A program made the position numbers and the translations under genes. DNA of 64,000 nucleotides from Zygnema cylindricum (Eukaryota; Streptophyta; Zygnematophyceae; Zygnematales; Zygnemataceae): NCBI GenBank assembly GCA_037447655.1, contig JBBHKE010000932.1:1-64000 (forward strand), in the 5' to 3' direction. Shown piece by piece: positions 22,601-35,600 of this stretch (within the stretch, counting starts at the first letter, position 1; the number at the start of each line of letters is the position of its first letter). The notes under the pieces were generated by a model. It had not been told where the DNA came from and ran no database searches. It was given only the letters and a program-made list of their open reading frames with translations.

Positions 22601-25600
22601 CAACGATGTGGTTTTAAAACTAGTATAATTTGCATGAACTCCTTGCAGATGTGCTTTAACTTTTTCATGCAAGATAGAAAATAGATGCAACAATGACCAG
22701 CACAGATTCTCCATGCAGTCAAAATAACCACGTCGATATACTCATTTCTATTTGCTTTCATCAGAAGTATCATATAGGAAGGAAGAGAACCGATTGACAA
22801 TATTTTGCATCGATATTTCATCCTTTTTACAGATGACATCAACGATGTGGTTTAAGAACACATAGAAGTTCAATAAAGCTCCTCGAGGACGTTTTAGATT
22901 CCTTAAGAATTTGCCAGGGATTTTCCCAATCTGCTTTTGAAGGTTTATAGAGTGATTTAACACGTGTTTAACAGAAGATGCAATTCTGGCCAGCACAGAT
23001 TGTCTATGTAGTCAGAACCACAAAAAACTTACATTGAAGATGCGAACTCTGCCAGAAAAAGGCACCAGAAATGGCGCTTCTTGTAACAGTTGCCGGGCTT
23101 TTGTGTTCTCTTGTTCTGCCTGCAAGCTCCAAAGCCCAACCCATTCAAATGGATGATAAAACCCACAATCTTGCCAAAACGAAGAAATCATAACATTCAT
23201 AATTTGTTCAAAAAAAAGGTGATGAGAGGCTGGAGGAGGCGGTTGAGGACACCTGTGTATAAAATTCGTCAACGAGCCCTTCTGGCGCATGGAAGAGCTC
23301 TGGCCGTGTGAACTCTCGCATACAATTGTGATCATGTAACTGCACCCAAAGTCGTTAAGTTTACCTGATCAATGATCTCAAATGCAATGAAACAATTCGC
23401 GCATGCTCCATTTAAGGCAACAAAATCGATAGAAAAAGTGCCTTCTGAATTGAATTTGACTGTAAAAATTCTAAAAGATATGTAAGTAAGAAAGGAGTCG
23501 TATACACCGTGAAAATCAGTAGACTCTTATGAGAACTCCCAGGGAGCAGCAGACTGAAGACATGCACAAAAATAAGATGAAATCTACGATATTGACTGTG
23601 TTCTTTGATGCATAAGCTTCATCGCCCTCTACCACCAGTACATAATTCGTGAAGCCATTTGTCTCTATGATCATCTTCAGGGCTGTACCTGTGATAGAAG
23701 TCGGGCAGTCACTGTCGCGACGTGCCGCTTTAAGCGCTCTGAACCAAGAAGGGAGGGAGAGGGAGACGACCCCACAGATGTTCGTCCTCCACCCGATGCC
23801 CAGAGAAGCCGCCAAACAGCCTGCGGTGCATCACCTCAAAAAAGTATAAGTGTGCTTAAATTAGTGTCTACACCACAAACTCCCACTTGTGCACAACTGG
23901 AATTAATTACTCGACCAAACTGCATACTGAAGCCCAAATAAAGTAAAACAATTAGCCGTGCATAGTGCTATTAATCTGGCCTAAAAAAGACAAAAATGTC
24001 TCACAATATTGTGCAGTACACTGCTGTGCCACGTAGGGTTGACGTACTCATGCATTGCAAATTTTAAAATCAAACTTCGAACAATTTTGAGTCAAATTTA
24101 ATTGTACAAACATAACATACCCGCAAGGGTCATGAAGACACTCATCCATAGAAAACTTGAGTTTTGGAGCCCTTTGGAAAAGCAGCGTCATCAAATGATT
24201 TCCACGAAAACCAAATTGGCAAAACCATGAAATCATCCTTTTTTCTAGCCGATTATAATTGTCCAACCACAAACTTTCCGCATGTAATGCAAAACAAACT
24301 TCATGATCCAAACTTACCATTTGCTATTTCCACTTACCACTGGTGTTCCACAAAAACAGAAAAAAAAAATGTCAAATGCTTACTTTTGAATGCTCCCTTG
24401 GCCACAATGGCTGCAAACATAGAAGCAAGGCTCTAAATGATCCATGTCTAAAATGTTTTGTTTGATTGTTTGCGTCACAATGATCGCTGTGGTTTGGAAA
24501 ATTTTCGTTCACTACAGCATTTTACTACTATCACCCCTGACAAACAGATTAATTGTACATCATTTATTTATCCATTGCACCTTCCGCACAGATGAAATTC
24601 AACCGCATTCAATAAATGAACCAGAAAGAACCAGCACATTCCACCACAGCTGGTAAGGTCATCATATCTTGAGAAGCAATGCGACTTACATCACGAAGAA
24701 CCTCCACCAAAATTGTTAAGTCTGCCAAAGACAGTGGTGTTTGACGCTCATAAAACTCCTCGTTGTCTGTAGTAAACAATATATAGCTGCAAGCTTTCCC
24801 ACCACATATCTAGTGTAAAAATACCGTAACAAAAGGACTGATCGACAAACATGGCTTACGCCATGAAATGCCTACTACACTTCCGATCGTTATTAGTGCA
24901 AAAGAAATATTAGCATTGACGTGAAACTAATCTAGTGCTAAGTCACGTGGCAAATTTTAGTCCATTGCCCCAGTAAGTGATATTAACCCTTTTATGTGAC
25001 TTCGGCCAAAAAAAAGCCGTAACTGAATTAATGTTATTAGCACAAAGGGCAATCGGCAGTGTAATTTTCACAGTCATCGCCAGTAAAGTTAATCACTCTA
25101 ATTTTAAATTCTGATCCTAAATCATAGATAAGTGCTAATAACACTAGCTGGTTATGTCGCGCAAAATGAGACACGTGGCGAAGCGTAATTTAGTGTAGAT
25201 AACTCTAATGAAGTGTAAGCGCTACTAATTCACTAACTCAAATAGCAACGGGCGGTGTAATAGTGTCCACCTGTAGACAGGACAAAAAACCCCTAGTGGA
25301 AGCATCCAGCCAAGCCAGCTGATTGGCACAGTTGTTCCCGCCTCCCACTGGGGATGTGCGACTGTCGGGGGAAGACTCCACAACTGTTTCAGGTGACAGG
25401 ACTTCATGTAGGCCCACAGAAGAGGGACCAAACATGCCTGCCATGCGAGACTTGTAATAATGACGGTACGAAGCCCAGGAAGAACAGCCATAGCCGTATC
25501 CAACAGAGCACATGTGACTCCTACGCCCACCGCAGTCTCTTCCAGCGACTCACAAACTTCCATGCCGTCATGATTGTGACTACTCTTCTCATTGTGTTCT

Positions 25601-28600
25601 GCCAGATCAGCGGTCTCTGTTTTTGGCATTGTCAGGCGAACCTGCTCCACAAAAGCCAAAAATGAGATGTGCATCCGTGTAAGATTGGAAACAGGTTAAT
25701 CAGTCAAGTGTTTTGACATAGTAAACCAAAAATAAAAAAAGTTACCAGGTGCTGAAGAGTGCTCGAATCTGCCACTTGGGACAACTGCCTGCTTAATGCC
25801 GGTTCTACTTCAGATAAAACACCTCGAGCATCCACCATATCCTCCATATCTCCATTGCCTGTCCCATCCACAAAATTTAGATTTTCAATTCTGAAACTAT
25901 TGATGTCCTTTGAAGCCATTAAATTGGTTTGCAACAAAAAAAATACATTTTACACGTACCATTTTTGCACTAAACCTATTTTACTACACCTTGCATCGTT
26001 CTTAGCGTTTTGCCATTTGAATAATCTTTTCTTTGTGCACACGTCCGGTTTCCGTTTGGATACTCCCAATTGGAAGGTATTGCAATCTTCGGATTAATAT
26101 TCCGACAATTGTGCACAGAGAAAAGTTAAGTGGCAAAAATTTAACGCTAATATGGGCACACTAAACTGCATTTTCTACCTATGCAACACCAGGCATTGTT
26201 GAATTTGGTCCACATGCCTCACGCATAACTTCCAAGTGGTACAAACCGTTCATAAAGTCCTACCAAACAAGTGTCTTTCTCTCTCTCGTTTTAGTGTTAT
26301 AGAAAGAAAATGGCCTTTGATTTGCAGACAGCGGCAAAAAGTTAATCCATATGCCATAATCATTAACTTCCAATGAAATTAAAACATCGTTTCCGGCAAA
26401 TTGAACCTCACTCACACACGCAGCATATGATAGTCTCCAGAGATATCCTCTCCCCTAACTAAAGATTCCAGACAGAGCACGATCCATTCAATAGATGCCT
26501 CAAGTTGTCACAAACTTCACGATAACCAATTTTGAGCAAACGATCCTCTAAAATAGTCTGGCCAGGTCCAGATTATTAAATCAAAAACAGTGAGACTTGA
26601 TGACATCCATGTATATGTTATCACCTTGTCCATACCATGTCATATAAACGACTCATGCACACTTAAAACTAAAACGTCTTATCGAACATTATACCACACT
26701 GCAGGGAGCCACACTTAAGTATGGTTTTCCAAAAACATGGGATTATAATTGTTCCATTAATTGGTGGTTTTGGTGACTCGCTTGTGCCCATCTTAATAGA
26801 CGCTCCCGATGTGGCATTTCCACGCTTATTTAGAATTCAACATAGAGGAATTACTGTGTACTAAAATACACTACCGGCTACCTTAAAGGCTTCCATTCAT
26901 AGTGTGGACCACCGTTTGCGTTATAGCCGATTTACATGCATTACTGCGCGTAAAAACTACAAACGATATACACACTAGAGTGAGCCACGGTGTTTTCCTG
27001 CCCACTCACCGTTATGACATAGCGGGAAACAGATGCAAATGTGCCACCCAGCATAGGATCTTCCAATCCTGAGTATATCCCATCAAGGCTCAAATTAACA
27101 AAAAAAACTTTAGTTTCGCTATACTCCTCCACTATAACGTGAATCGTTTTATGCGTTAAGAAATAAATAGCGTGGATTTATTTTAGTGTTATTGATTCGA
27201 AGTTAAGTCCGAATTCGTTATTAACACTAGTAGCAACCCAGGGTATACCAGACATAGTGGTTCTGGTCCTCACCCTCGTCAGCGCCATCACTCCTGAGCA
27301 GCAAATCCGCCACCAGAGCCTCCAGCAACTGCTTTGCCAATCCTGCAAAACAGATAGCCTAGTTCACCGCATTCACAAGTTAAAACCTTACATTTTTGGT
27401 CCACGCCAATCATAGGATAAACAAGAGAAGACTTCTCCATCTTCTGATGCATCATCCAGGCAAACACACCCAGAAAAGAAAAAAATATACATGCAAGAAG
27501 CTTCAATTCAAACATCCAGGTTCAATCACATGATAAACAAACAACGCATACGTACTTCGGTGAATTTCTAAAATCCTCATAAAAAAAAAAATTGCATTGC
27601 CTAAAAGTTTAGCAAATGATACAAGCTCTTCCATTTTGAAAAAAAATACAACTTCTGCTGACAAGGAAGCCTGTTCATTTGTGTCCTTTGATCCTAAAAA
27701 CTCATAACTGCAGTCGAATATTTCATGGCAAATATATTTCATGGCAATCGTTGACTTGAGAAGAGCTTACTGTATGTCTGGTAGTGCTGGGGTGGACCAA
27801 GCCTAATGACGAACCAGAGAGAACATTTCCCAACAGAAATGCCTTCGGGGACATCCCCGATCCAACATGAGAGGGAAGTACAGAATTGAGGTTGTTTGCC
27901 CCTCCATTCAATGTCTCCACAAAGTGCATCCACATATGCGGAGTCTGCGGCACCAAAAAAAAATCTTTCAAATCCTCAAGCTGCTATATTCTCTATTCTA
28001 TATTCTACATTCTTTATTCTGCAGGAAAGGAATAGCCTTTCTGTCTGCTCCAACTTTATGATCATAAAGTCCTTCATAAAATGTCAGTAACAATTCTTCT
28101 GATATATTAGTGGTGTAGACGAATCATGCTCCATTAAACATATCTTACAAATCCTCCCGGGTTATCCTGATCTATGTTTTATATCCTGCAGGAAAAGAAG
28201 GTCTTTTTCTAGATCCAAGTAAAAGAACCCAAAATTCTGCATAAATTCTGCAAACAGTTTTCTAACAAATTCGGTAAAGATAAATCGAGCACCCTCTTTT
28301 CTTCACAATATTCAAGTTTTAACAGAAGCCGTACCCAGCAATAACTATGTTTCCATGATTTTTCCACACTGATCACGAATTGCGTGTAATCCACTTCAAG
28401 TTACATAATACCCGACTGCTAACCTTTTCCCCCCCGTTTATAAAAACAATTGTTTGTAAACAAAGCAAGACAAGTTTCTGAAATATGCAGTTTTAGAAAT
28501 GAGGCAGAGGATTTCAGTAAAAAGATCCAAAGACAAATCAAATTCTCCACATACAAAAATCTACTCCGAGAACCTACAAGGAGAAGAGGAACCGCCATGG

Positions 28601-31499
28601 AAAAAAAATGCAGCAAACCTGAATAAAGGATGGGAAACGATCCCAGAGGTATGGCATTGAGCCCAACTGCCCAGCCAGCTGAAGGTGCATAGAATGCGCC
28701 GTTTCTGATGCCCCGTCATTAATGTCCTGGAAATCGATTTGGCGCATCACCAAAAGGTACCCGGAATGCTCCAATGCAGTTAGAGGCCGTCGTTTTTGAG
28801 AAGCTCCCGTTGACACAGTCTCCACCTCCTGCTCAAGCCCATGCATGCTACACTTTGAATCTCCATTTTATTTAACAACACTAGTTTGGAGCCTGATTAA
28901 TCTGGCCCCCAAACATAAAATAGCGTTAATACTACTAATTGGCTTTTTTCTTAATTGGTTCAAAATCGTTCACGTGATTTGGACAGGAAATACAATTATT
29001 AACACTAAAACAATCCTCATACTATTACTGCTTAATTATTGCTTAATGCTAGCAGAATTCACGGTGTAGCAGATACTGAATTTCAAAACCGGCATATCGG
29101 AAACTGCTTAAAGCACAACGACACCTTGAACAACTCTTGATAAATAAAGTAAACAGCACACACCTGTAGCAGCAGCAGATTTCGAAGAAGGACAAACATG
29201 CGATGCTCGCTCAAGTAGTTGAGCACAGCAAGAATCCATGGTCCTTTGCCTGTTAGTTGCACTAAGGTTTCTAGAAGAACAGAACCGATGCCACTGTGTT
29301 GTTTCACCGACTCCCATGGTTGTAAAAGCTCAGCGCGCAGGTCATATCTGCATCCCAGACAAAGCCTTCAGTTGGCTAAAATAGGCATGAAGCTTCACAT
29401 AGACATTTCATTTCCGTGCAGATGCAAGTACGGGCTCTCTCCCTCGAAGAACGTTAGTATTTACCTGTGGTGGTTGAGGCCCTTCAAGCAGAGGAGAGCC
29501 AATCGTTGCATGCGACATTTCCACAAGCCTTCAGAACCCCATTCCAATCTCAAACCAGGAATCTCCCGCATCTCTGCAATTCTCCTTTCCAATGTAGAAG
29601 AGATCAGTGGCTGGATGTCAAAGTCTTAAAGTGCATAGAACAGAAGTTTGTTCAGCTTTTGAGTGTCATAAGAAGCAAAGCCTCCATTACTTTTTATCAT
29701 GTATATGTCAGGTTAAGCCACCTAAGAAAAGCAAGCTTGCTAACCAAACTCGTATTCGTTACTTCAGATTCCTTGCTGAATGAATAACTTTTAAAACATA
29801 TCAGTAAAGGGGCACAAATGCCGTACCAGTAGTTGCAAAATAGCTCAGAAGGAGCTTGCAAGCAGAGGCCAATCGTTGCAAGTCTTTCAGGTCAGAGGGC
29901 ATAGTAATGAAAAGGAGCTGGGGCACATAAGTCCTACTTGTCCAAAACTCCTCCCTGCATGGATCACATTCCCCCACCATTTAAACACAGCACAACTTCA
30001 CCACCAGCCTTATCGCCCCATCAAAAATCTACTTGCAACAGCTGATGGATATATCTCAATAATGTATAATTCCCAATAAAGCATGAATAATTCTCAAGTG
30101 GATGCTGTCTTACTGTCTACCAAGCAGGGCACCGCCCCTCCCTCTCTCTCCCTCCCTCTCCCTCTGCCTCTCCTTCCGCAAAAGAACCAACAACATCCAT
30201 GTACATTCGCATTCAAAACCGCTAAACAATCCTACATTGTCCCAATTATCAATGGAACAGCGTTGCTAGGTACAAAGTTAACAAGTACAGGAGCACAGAA
30301 CTGCTAAGCAAAAGCAAGCAAGGACTCGCACATAATCCCCAGTAGTGTTCAAAAGCAAAGCATTGAGGATTACATTTCATGAAGAATATATTGCATACAA
30401 TTGGATTGCAGCAAAAAACAGCAGGCAATAAGAATAGGTGTGCACATAAAGAAACCAACCTGGTTGCCAATTCTCCAAACTCTCCGTATGAAGCTTGCCA
30501 ATCGGCGCGAATTCGAGAGCGCTCCTTCGCCACTAAAGACCGACCTCTGTAGAAACTCTGGAGCTCCACTCAGTCACAACCGAATCTTGGCAATGTGAGT
30601 ACACTGGCCATCACTAATAGCGTTGATAACACTAATTTGGTCAAGGCTTTTTTTGACCAAAAATCACAAAATATTGTTCACAACAGTATTTAAGGGAGTG
30701 GAAAACGACTAGCCACTTCTTCCTACACTAAATTAGTATTATACATACTAAGTCCGCATTTACATTTATAATTCCTTTACACTAACAGCAGGGGGCAGCG
30801 TAGCTCAAGGGCAAAAACTCGGCATTACGAAGCACAAAGTATGTAATTCAGTCAGTCAGAAGCATTTTTCCCTCCTCGAAAACAAATTCACTTGAACTGC
30901 AACAACTACGCCACATAAAAGGCTTGTTGCTTTGTTGGTTTCGACAAAGCTTTCTTCTAGCCTTGGTTCTGTTGCAGTAATTTTAGCAACTCTTTCAAAT
31001 TAAAACGGATAAAAACGGGTGCACTACATGAAAAAAAACAGTCTTGTGTTACATACAATATAGTTACAAAGGAAAAAACACTCCGACCTCGGCCTTGCCG
31101 ACCTTTTTTCGAGAGTGTGAATCCGTTTCATAGCAATAAGGCTATTTTATCCCAAGAAGCCAGGTCGGTGCCCCTACCCTATGCTTACAACTCATACTAC
31201 AGCCCCCAGGCCCCCAGTCCTGCACCTGCACCTGGATTTTGAAGGCGCTTTGAGAAAGTGACACCACTCTCGCAGCAATTAGGCTATTTAATCGCAGAAA
31301 ACCAGGTCAATAATCCTATGCCCTTCCAGTCCTGCAACTGCACCTGAATTCTTAAAGCACTTTGGTTCTCCAGACGCACTCGGAGACGCTTCTCCCTCTC
31401 CAGACGAGCCTGCTCCAGCAGCCGCTGCCGATCTGGCTGCTTGCTGCGCCCGCTCAGGTTGACACGTGGCCGGCTGCTCGATTCTCCGCTGAAGAACAT
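16679..31499 (-). CDS. UPL6: HECT E3 ubiquitin-protein ligase, UPL6 / UBE3C type
   Basis: Transfers ubiquitin to substrates through a HECT cysteine; the UBE3C/Hul5/UPL6 class acts with the proteasome. Exons (minus strand, 5' to 3'): 31499-31344, 30557-30456, 29917-29827, 29624-29465, 29347-29164, 28828-28619, 27944-27771, 27331-27274, 27068-27010, 25907-25746, 25641-25271, 24766-24690, 23820-23689, 23169-23033, 22532-22392, 21987-21862, 21330-21232, 20880-20813, 20608-20542, 19983-19813, 19174-19085, 18685-18605, 18262-18189, 18046-17975, 17292-17197, 16745-16679; about 1074 aa (Arabidopsis UPL6 about 1030). The start MFFSGESSS is the family N-terminus and is followed by an IQ-like segment (NQSALRIQ). 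HECT landmarks: YVNELGAEEAGVDGGGMFKD, LYPNPAS, EGILVDI, DLPSLDPELYR, VTGCSRGPLLGF, catalytic Cys in LPTAATCLNLLKLPPY, end AGAGFDLS. Introns after 21232 and 19813 have GC donors. Joins 25271/24766 and 23689/23169 do not close in phase, so one or two tiny exons are probably missed. Confidence 0.93.
18369..18590. mobile_element. MITE in a UPL6 intron, next to a 5' splice site
   Basis: Roughly 222 bp. Left end CACTATGAATCGTTAATAGC, right end ACAGATTCACGGAG then TA. The inner words ATTATTAACACTAAA and CCTCATACTA are shared with the element at 28851-29066, so the two are copies of one family. In UPL6 sense it starts about 14 bp after the donor of the exon ending at 18605. Confidence 0.65.
22590..23010. 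repeat. Imperfect direct duplication inside a UPL6 intron
   Basis: CAGATGACATCAACGATGTG occurs at about 22593 and again at about 22832. Further blocks follow in the same order (CCAGCACAGATT, then GTAGTCA-like). The period is about 240 bp. It lies in the intron between UPL6 exons 23169-23033 and 22532-22392 and is non-coding. Confidence 0.6.
24878..25257. mobile_element. MITE in a UPL6 intron, next to a 5' splice site
   Basis: About 380 bp flanked by TA on both sides. Left end CACTTCCGATCGTTATTAGT; right end read backwards CACCGCCCGTTGCTATTTGA. The inner sequence is AT-rich with repeated TTAGTGCTAA-like words. It makes up most of a 504-bp intron and begins about 13 bp after the donor at 25270. 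Confidence 0.7.
27136..27243. mobile_element. Degenerate short MITE in a UPL6 intron
   Basis: A small, diverged element. Left part TAACGTGAATCGTTTTATGC; right part read backwards TACCCTGGGTTGCTACTAGT, with GTTATTAACACTAG inside. It lies about 30 bp from the donor at 27273, in a 205-bp intron. Boundaries are approximate. Confidence 0.4.
28851..29066. mobile_element. MITE in a UPL6 intron, next to a 3' splice site
   Basis: 216 bp flanked by TA. Left end CACTTTGAATCTCC; right end read backwards CACCGTGAATTCTGCTAGC. It contains ATTATTAACACTAAAAC and CCTCATACTA, shared with the 18369-18590 element. In gene sense its far end lies about 22 bp before the acceptor of the exon starting at 28828. Confidence 0.7.
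30602..30800. mobile_element. MITE in UPL6 intron 1
   Basis: About 199 bp flanked by TA. Left end CACTGGCCATCACTAATAGC followed by GTTGATAACACTAATTTGG; right end read backwards CGCTGCCCCCTGCTGTTAGT. The left arm also matches the start of the 18369 element (AATAGCGTYRATAACAYTAA). It lies about 44 bp from the acceptor of exon 2 (30557). Confidence 0.65.
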
Positions 31500-32676
31500 G
31501 GCGGAGATCCGATTCCTCAACGGATTCCTTAACGAATTCCTTGTCGGATTCTTTATCGGATTCCTTAACGGAGCATGAGAATAGACTGTTAAAGTAATCA
31601 ACTAGTATTAAAGCAAAAGCTCAGCTCGCTGTTTCGAAAAATTCGTGGAGTTTCAGCAACGGACACACGATCTTGCAACGCAAAAGGAGAAGCTGGATAC
31701 GTGCTTGCGTAGAATATATCTTGGGGAGCAGGGCTCGTTTTAAATGGATGCACAATGTTCGAAATTTCAGTCATACGAAACTTGCGAAGCTTCAGAAACT
31801 ACGCTGAGAAAGACGAGCCTTTTTGTGTGTAGCCGTGACTACTGTACCTTCCCATGTGGCTCTTTGTGATATTTCTGACCATATACGTCGACCTATAACG
31901 ATGACGATTCAACGAACTTTTTGTGACTCCATTGGGGTAGCAAAAATACATTGACTTGCGTAACTATCTCATATTAGCAGCAAATGCTTTGACACGTGGT
32001 TGCCACATCACCTTAAAAAATAGGCATCGAATAAAAGCGCATAAAACGGATTAACTCTCATAAAGAGCGTAGCTAAACAGTGAAAAGTACCGTGGAAATT
32101 GGCCAGGAATTAAATCCTCTTTGTGCAAGTAATAATATGTATGCCGAATCGAATTTGTACGGCATTTTTTTAATCTGCCGCCGACAACCCAATGCGTCAT
32201 AGTGCCAGCTTGGAACCATCTCCCCATCTGCAGTTAGGCGCTACCCTGTTCCACGTGTCTCCCTCGATGCCATAATTTTGCCACGGTGGCAAGCCGTTGT
32301 CCAAGACCCGAAATATTGCGGAAATTGAAGGGTGTACACGTTTTTAATTCGAGCTTTATTTCCCCATAATTTTTTTGCCGATTTCGCACATAATATTTCA
32401 TGCGGGCAGCAGAAAGTTAGCAGCACGAAAAGTCCATTATGGTGGTTGGCCAATCGGAAAATTGAAATTTCACATTTCAAATTTCAACTTTCAAATTTCA
32501 ACTTTCAAATTTCAAACACCAAAGTTGAGATTTCCACACGGAATCTCGGCAGGGTACTCCATTTTCGTGCGACGTAGGAAACGAAACATCCGCACTTTTA
32601 AAACCTATAGTTTTGAACTTGAACCTGCCAGCTCCATAGTCCAAGCTTGCTGTGCCATTTCCGCGAGGGTGCAGCC
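31500..32676. promoter_or_regulatory. Divergent intergenic region between UPL6 and the serine hydrolase
   Basis: The two start codons are 1.18 kb apart and point away from each other, so both promoters should lie here unless an upstream exon exists. Just upstream of the UPL6 ATG (31501-31570) is a short repeat of GGAATCCGWTAA-like units. At 32460-32520 a tandem repeat of CAAATTTCAACTTT is present. I see no clear TATA box. The sequence GGGTGCAGCC before the hydrolase ATG at 32677 could also be a splice acceptor, which would mean a missed upstream exon. Confidence 0.45.
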
Positions 32677-35600
32677 ATGAGTTTTGTCGAACGCGTGCTG
32701 CGTGCACACCCTTCCCGGTTTGGCGCCACGCTGGAAAGCGGCCGTCTACAAGTACTGCTGGCGGAGCCACGGCGTGATGCTGACGGCCGTTTGTGTTTGG
32801 TTCGACATGGCTTTCAAGCAGACAAGGAATATTTCTATCCTGCAAGGTGAGGGTCGGCACATGTTTTACGAGGGGTAACGTAATTTTAAATAGCGGGAAA
32901 TGTGGCCGTGTTAAATGTTGTACGTCTGGTTGTAATTGGAATATCACTGATTTAGTTTGATTCGAGTAAAAAAATAAGTTTGGTTTGAGTAGAAAAAAAG
33001 TATGATTCAAGTGTAAAAACTTGTTTGTTTTAAGCAAAGAATTAGTTTGATTCAAGTATAAAAATCGTTTGATTAAAATAAAAAGTTATGTTGATTCAAA
33101 TGGCACTACCGTGATGCAAGTAGAAAAAGAAAATTGTTTCGAGTAGAAAGTTTGTTTGATTGAAGTAGAAAACATAACGCCTAACTTTATCTAGGAACCC
33201 TAACTTAAACCTACCATTAAGGCGCAGATCCTCTAAGTTTATTGAAACATTGACCTAAACAACAGCGACTTCTTCACAGTACACCGCCCATCGCTATTAG
33301 AGTTAGTGAATTATTATCGTTAACACTGCATTGGTTAACTACACTATATGTATTAGAGTCAGTGAATTATTAGCGCCAACACTGTTTGGTTTTCTATTCT
33401 TTTATGACATTTGAGGGTTTTTTTACTCTAACCATTTTTTTTTGGTTCTTGTAAGGACATTTTATGGTTTTGTTGCTCTAACCAGGTTCAAAACAGGATT
33501 TCTAATGTTCTTTCTAATGACATTCTAGGATAAATTAGGGTGTTTTTACCCTGACCAGTGTGAAAATCTGGCCTGGATGGACGCAGTGCCATAAAATTGT
33601 GTGCAGCGGTGGCAGCTCTGCAGAAAGTGGCAAAACTGCACCAGCTGCCAGATGGTGAGCCTGCCGAGTGTGCCTTGCAGAGGAAAAAAAACCAAGCGCT
33701 TTTAGAGCTTTTAACTGTTGAAATTTCAATGGAAACGTTTAAAACGGCGTTTCAAGCCTTAACCTTTTTAGGTTGGCCTTAAAACCATCATTGGAGACTC
33801 TCGCCTTCTTTCGCTATCGCATACACTGTTTGTGAGAAGCTCTTGGAAATAACGAGGCCGAAAATAGTAGGTTTGTTGTTCTTTAGAATTGGCGGAGAGG
33901 GAAGAAATGGCCAATGAGAGACTTTACTCCCTTTTTCTCTCGCTCCCCTTCCTCTCACTTCGTTTCTCTTTCTTTCTCTCTCTCCGCTCCTACTTCATCT
34001 CTCTTTCTCCTCTCTCTCCCTCCCACTTCATCTCTCTCTTTCTTTCTCTCTCTCCCAGAGCTAAAGGGGTCGATTCTCTCAGTTTTTGTCTGAATCTCTA
34101 TTGCTGTTACATCATTGTCCTTCCGATTTATTAACTTTTGTAACCTTCTATTCAGTTAGTTGGAGTTTAATCAGGTTCCTAAGGATTTCTTTACAGTTTT
34201 TGGGAGCAGGAGGGCTAAAAGTTTCTTCAAGCACTCCCCTTTCCTTTTACCCTCTTTTTCCCGGTGATGAATACACAAGTATTGACCCCTCCAATAAGGA
34301 TGGCAAGAAGATTACAATTATTCAGGAGATTAGGAAAATGTTTTTGGTAATTTCCACAACTTCTCTTCCCGTCTATTTCCCACTTTCTATGTAAATGATA
34401 TGAAAATCTCATTTGGATTTTGTTCTTTTTCACTAACTGTTCAATTCCATAAATCTGAAACTATTTTTTTTTTAAGATTGGGGTTATATTTTTAATTTGC
34501 TTTGCGATCTGTGTATCTATTTATGCACAGCCTTGAAACTGTTCAACATTCATATTGTATGGCAGTTATATTGCGTTTGTATTGCGTTTTCATTTTATAT
34601 TGCTTTTATATTGCATTTATACTGTGTTATATTTGCATTTGCATTTATATTGTGTTGTATTCATATTACATTGCGTGTATATTGCATTTATACTGCGATA
34701 ATATTGCGTTTTCATATTATATTGCGATAATATTGCGTTTTCATATTATATTGCGATAATATTGCGTTTTCATATTATATTGCTTTCATATTGCGTTTAT
34801 ATTGCGTTATATTTGCATTTATATTGCGTTTATATTGTGTTATATTGCATTTATATTGCGTTATATTGCGCTTATATTGCGCTATATTGCATTTATGTTG
34901 CGTTTATATTGCATTTATATTGCGTTTATATTGCATTAGATCGCGTTATCATTGTGTTATATTGCATTCATGTTGCGTTTGTATTGCGTTTACATTGCGT
35001 TGTACTCATAGCATATTGCGTTTATGTTGCCTCTACTGTATAGAAAACCCTGAATTATCGCAGAAACACCTCAATTAGTATTTCCGTATGCATGGAGACG
35101 TGCAGTAATAATGTGAAAAGCCTGACGTATCCATGTGAATTGAGGCTGCCGTATTACAACTTTTTTTTTATTTTTCTCCCAGCTTGTTCTTTTTTTTGGT
35201 ATTTGGGGAAATTCTCTCTTGACTTTATTTTATAACATCGGTTTTTCTGCTTTGCCAGGTGTCGGACAATACGGCGTTTAATCGCCTCTACTCCTTCGTG
35301 GGACATCGCTATCTCAACGAGGCCATGTGAGTGTGAGTTTCCACACACTTAGAAACGTTTGGGGATTTTCTTCATCTCATATGTACTACCTCTTTCTGCA
35401 ATTTTTTTTCTTTTTGCGTTATATTTTTTTTTTTTTTGTTTTTAGTGTGATCTTCGGTTGAGATCTTTGGTTGACATGAATTCTTCTTCTGTGAGAAGCC
35501 TTGCTAGTGGCAAAAATATGATGTTTTTTCTTTCTTTTCTTTTGTTGAAATTCCGACGATCTTTGGAGAGTTTCCTGGGAGTTCTCATTTCTTTAACAAA

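Noticed and set aside
30790-30850. Possible tRNA gene or tRNA-derived SINE (TAGCTCAAGGGC resembles an A box)
   Set aside because: No B box (GGTTCGA-type) follows and no cloverleaf can be drawn; the left part coincides with the end of a MITE.
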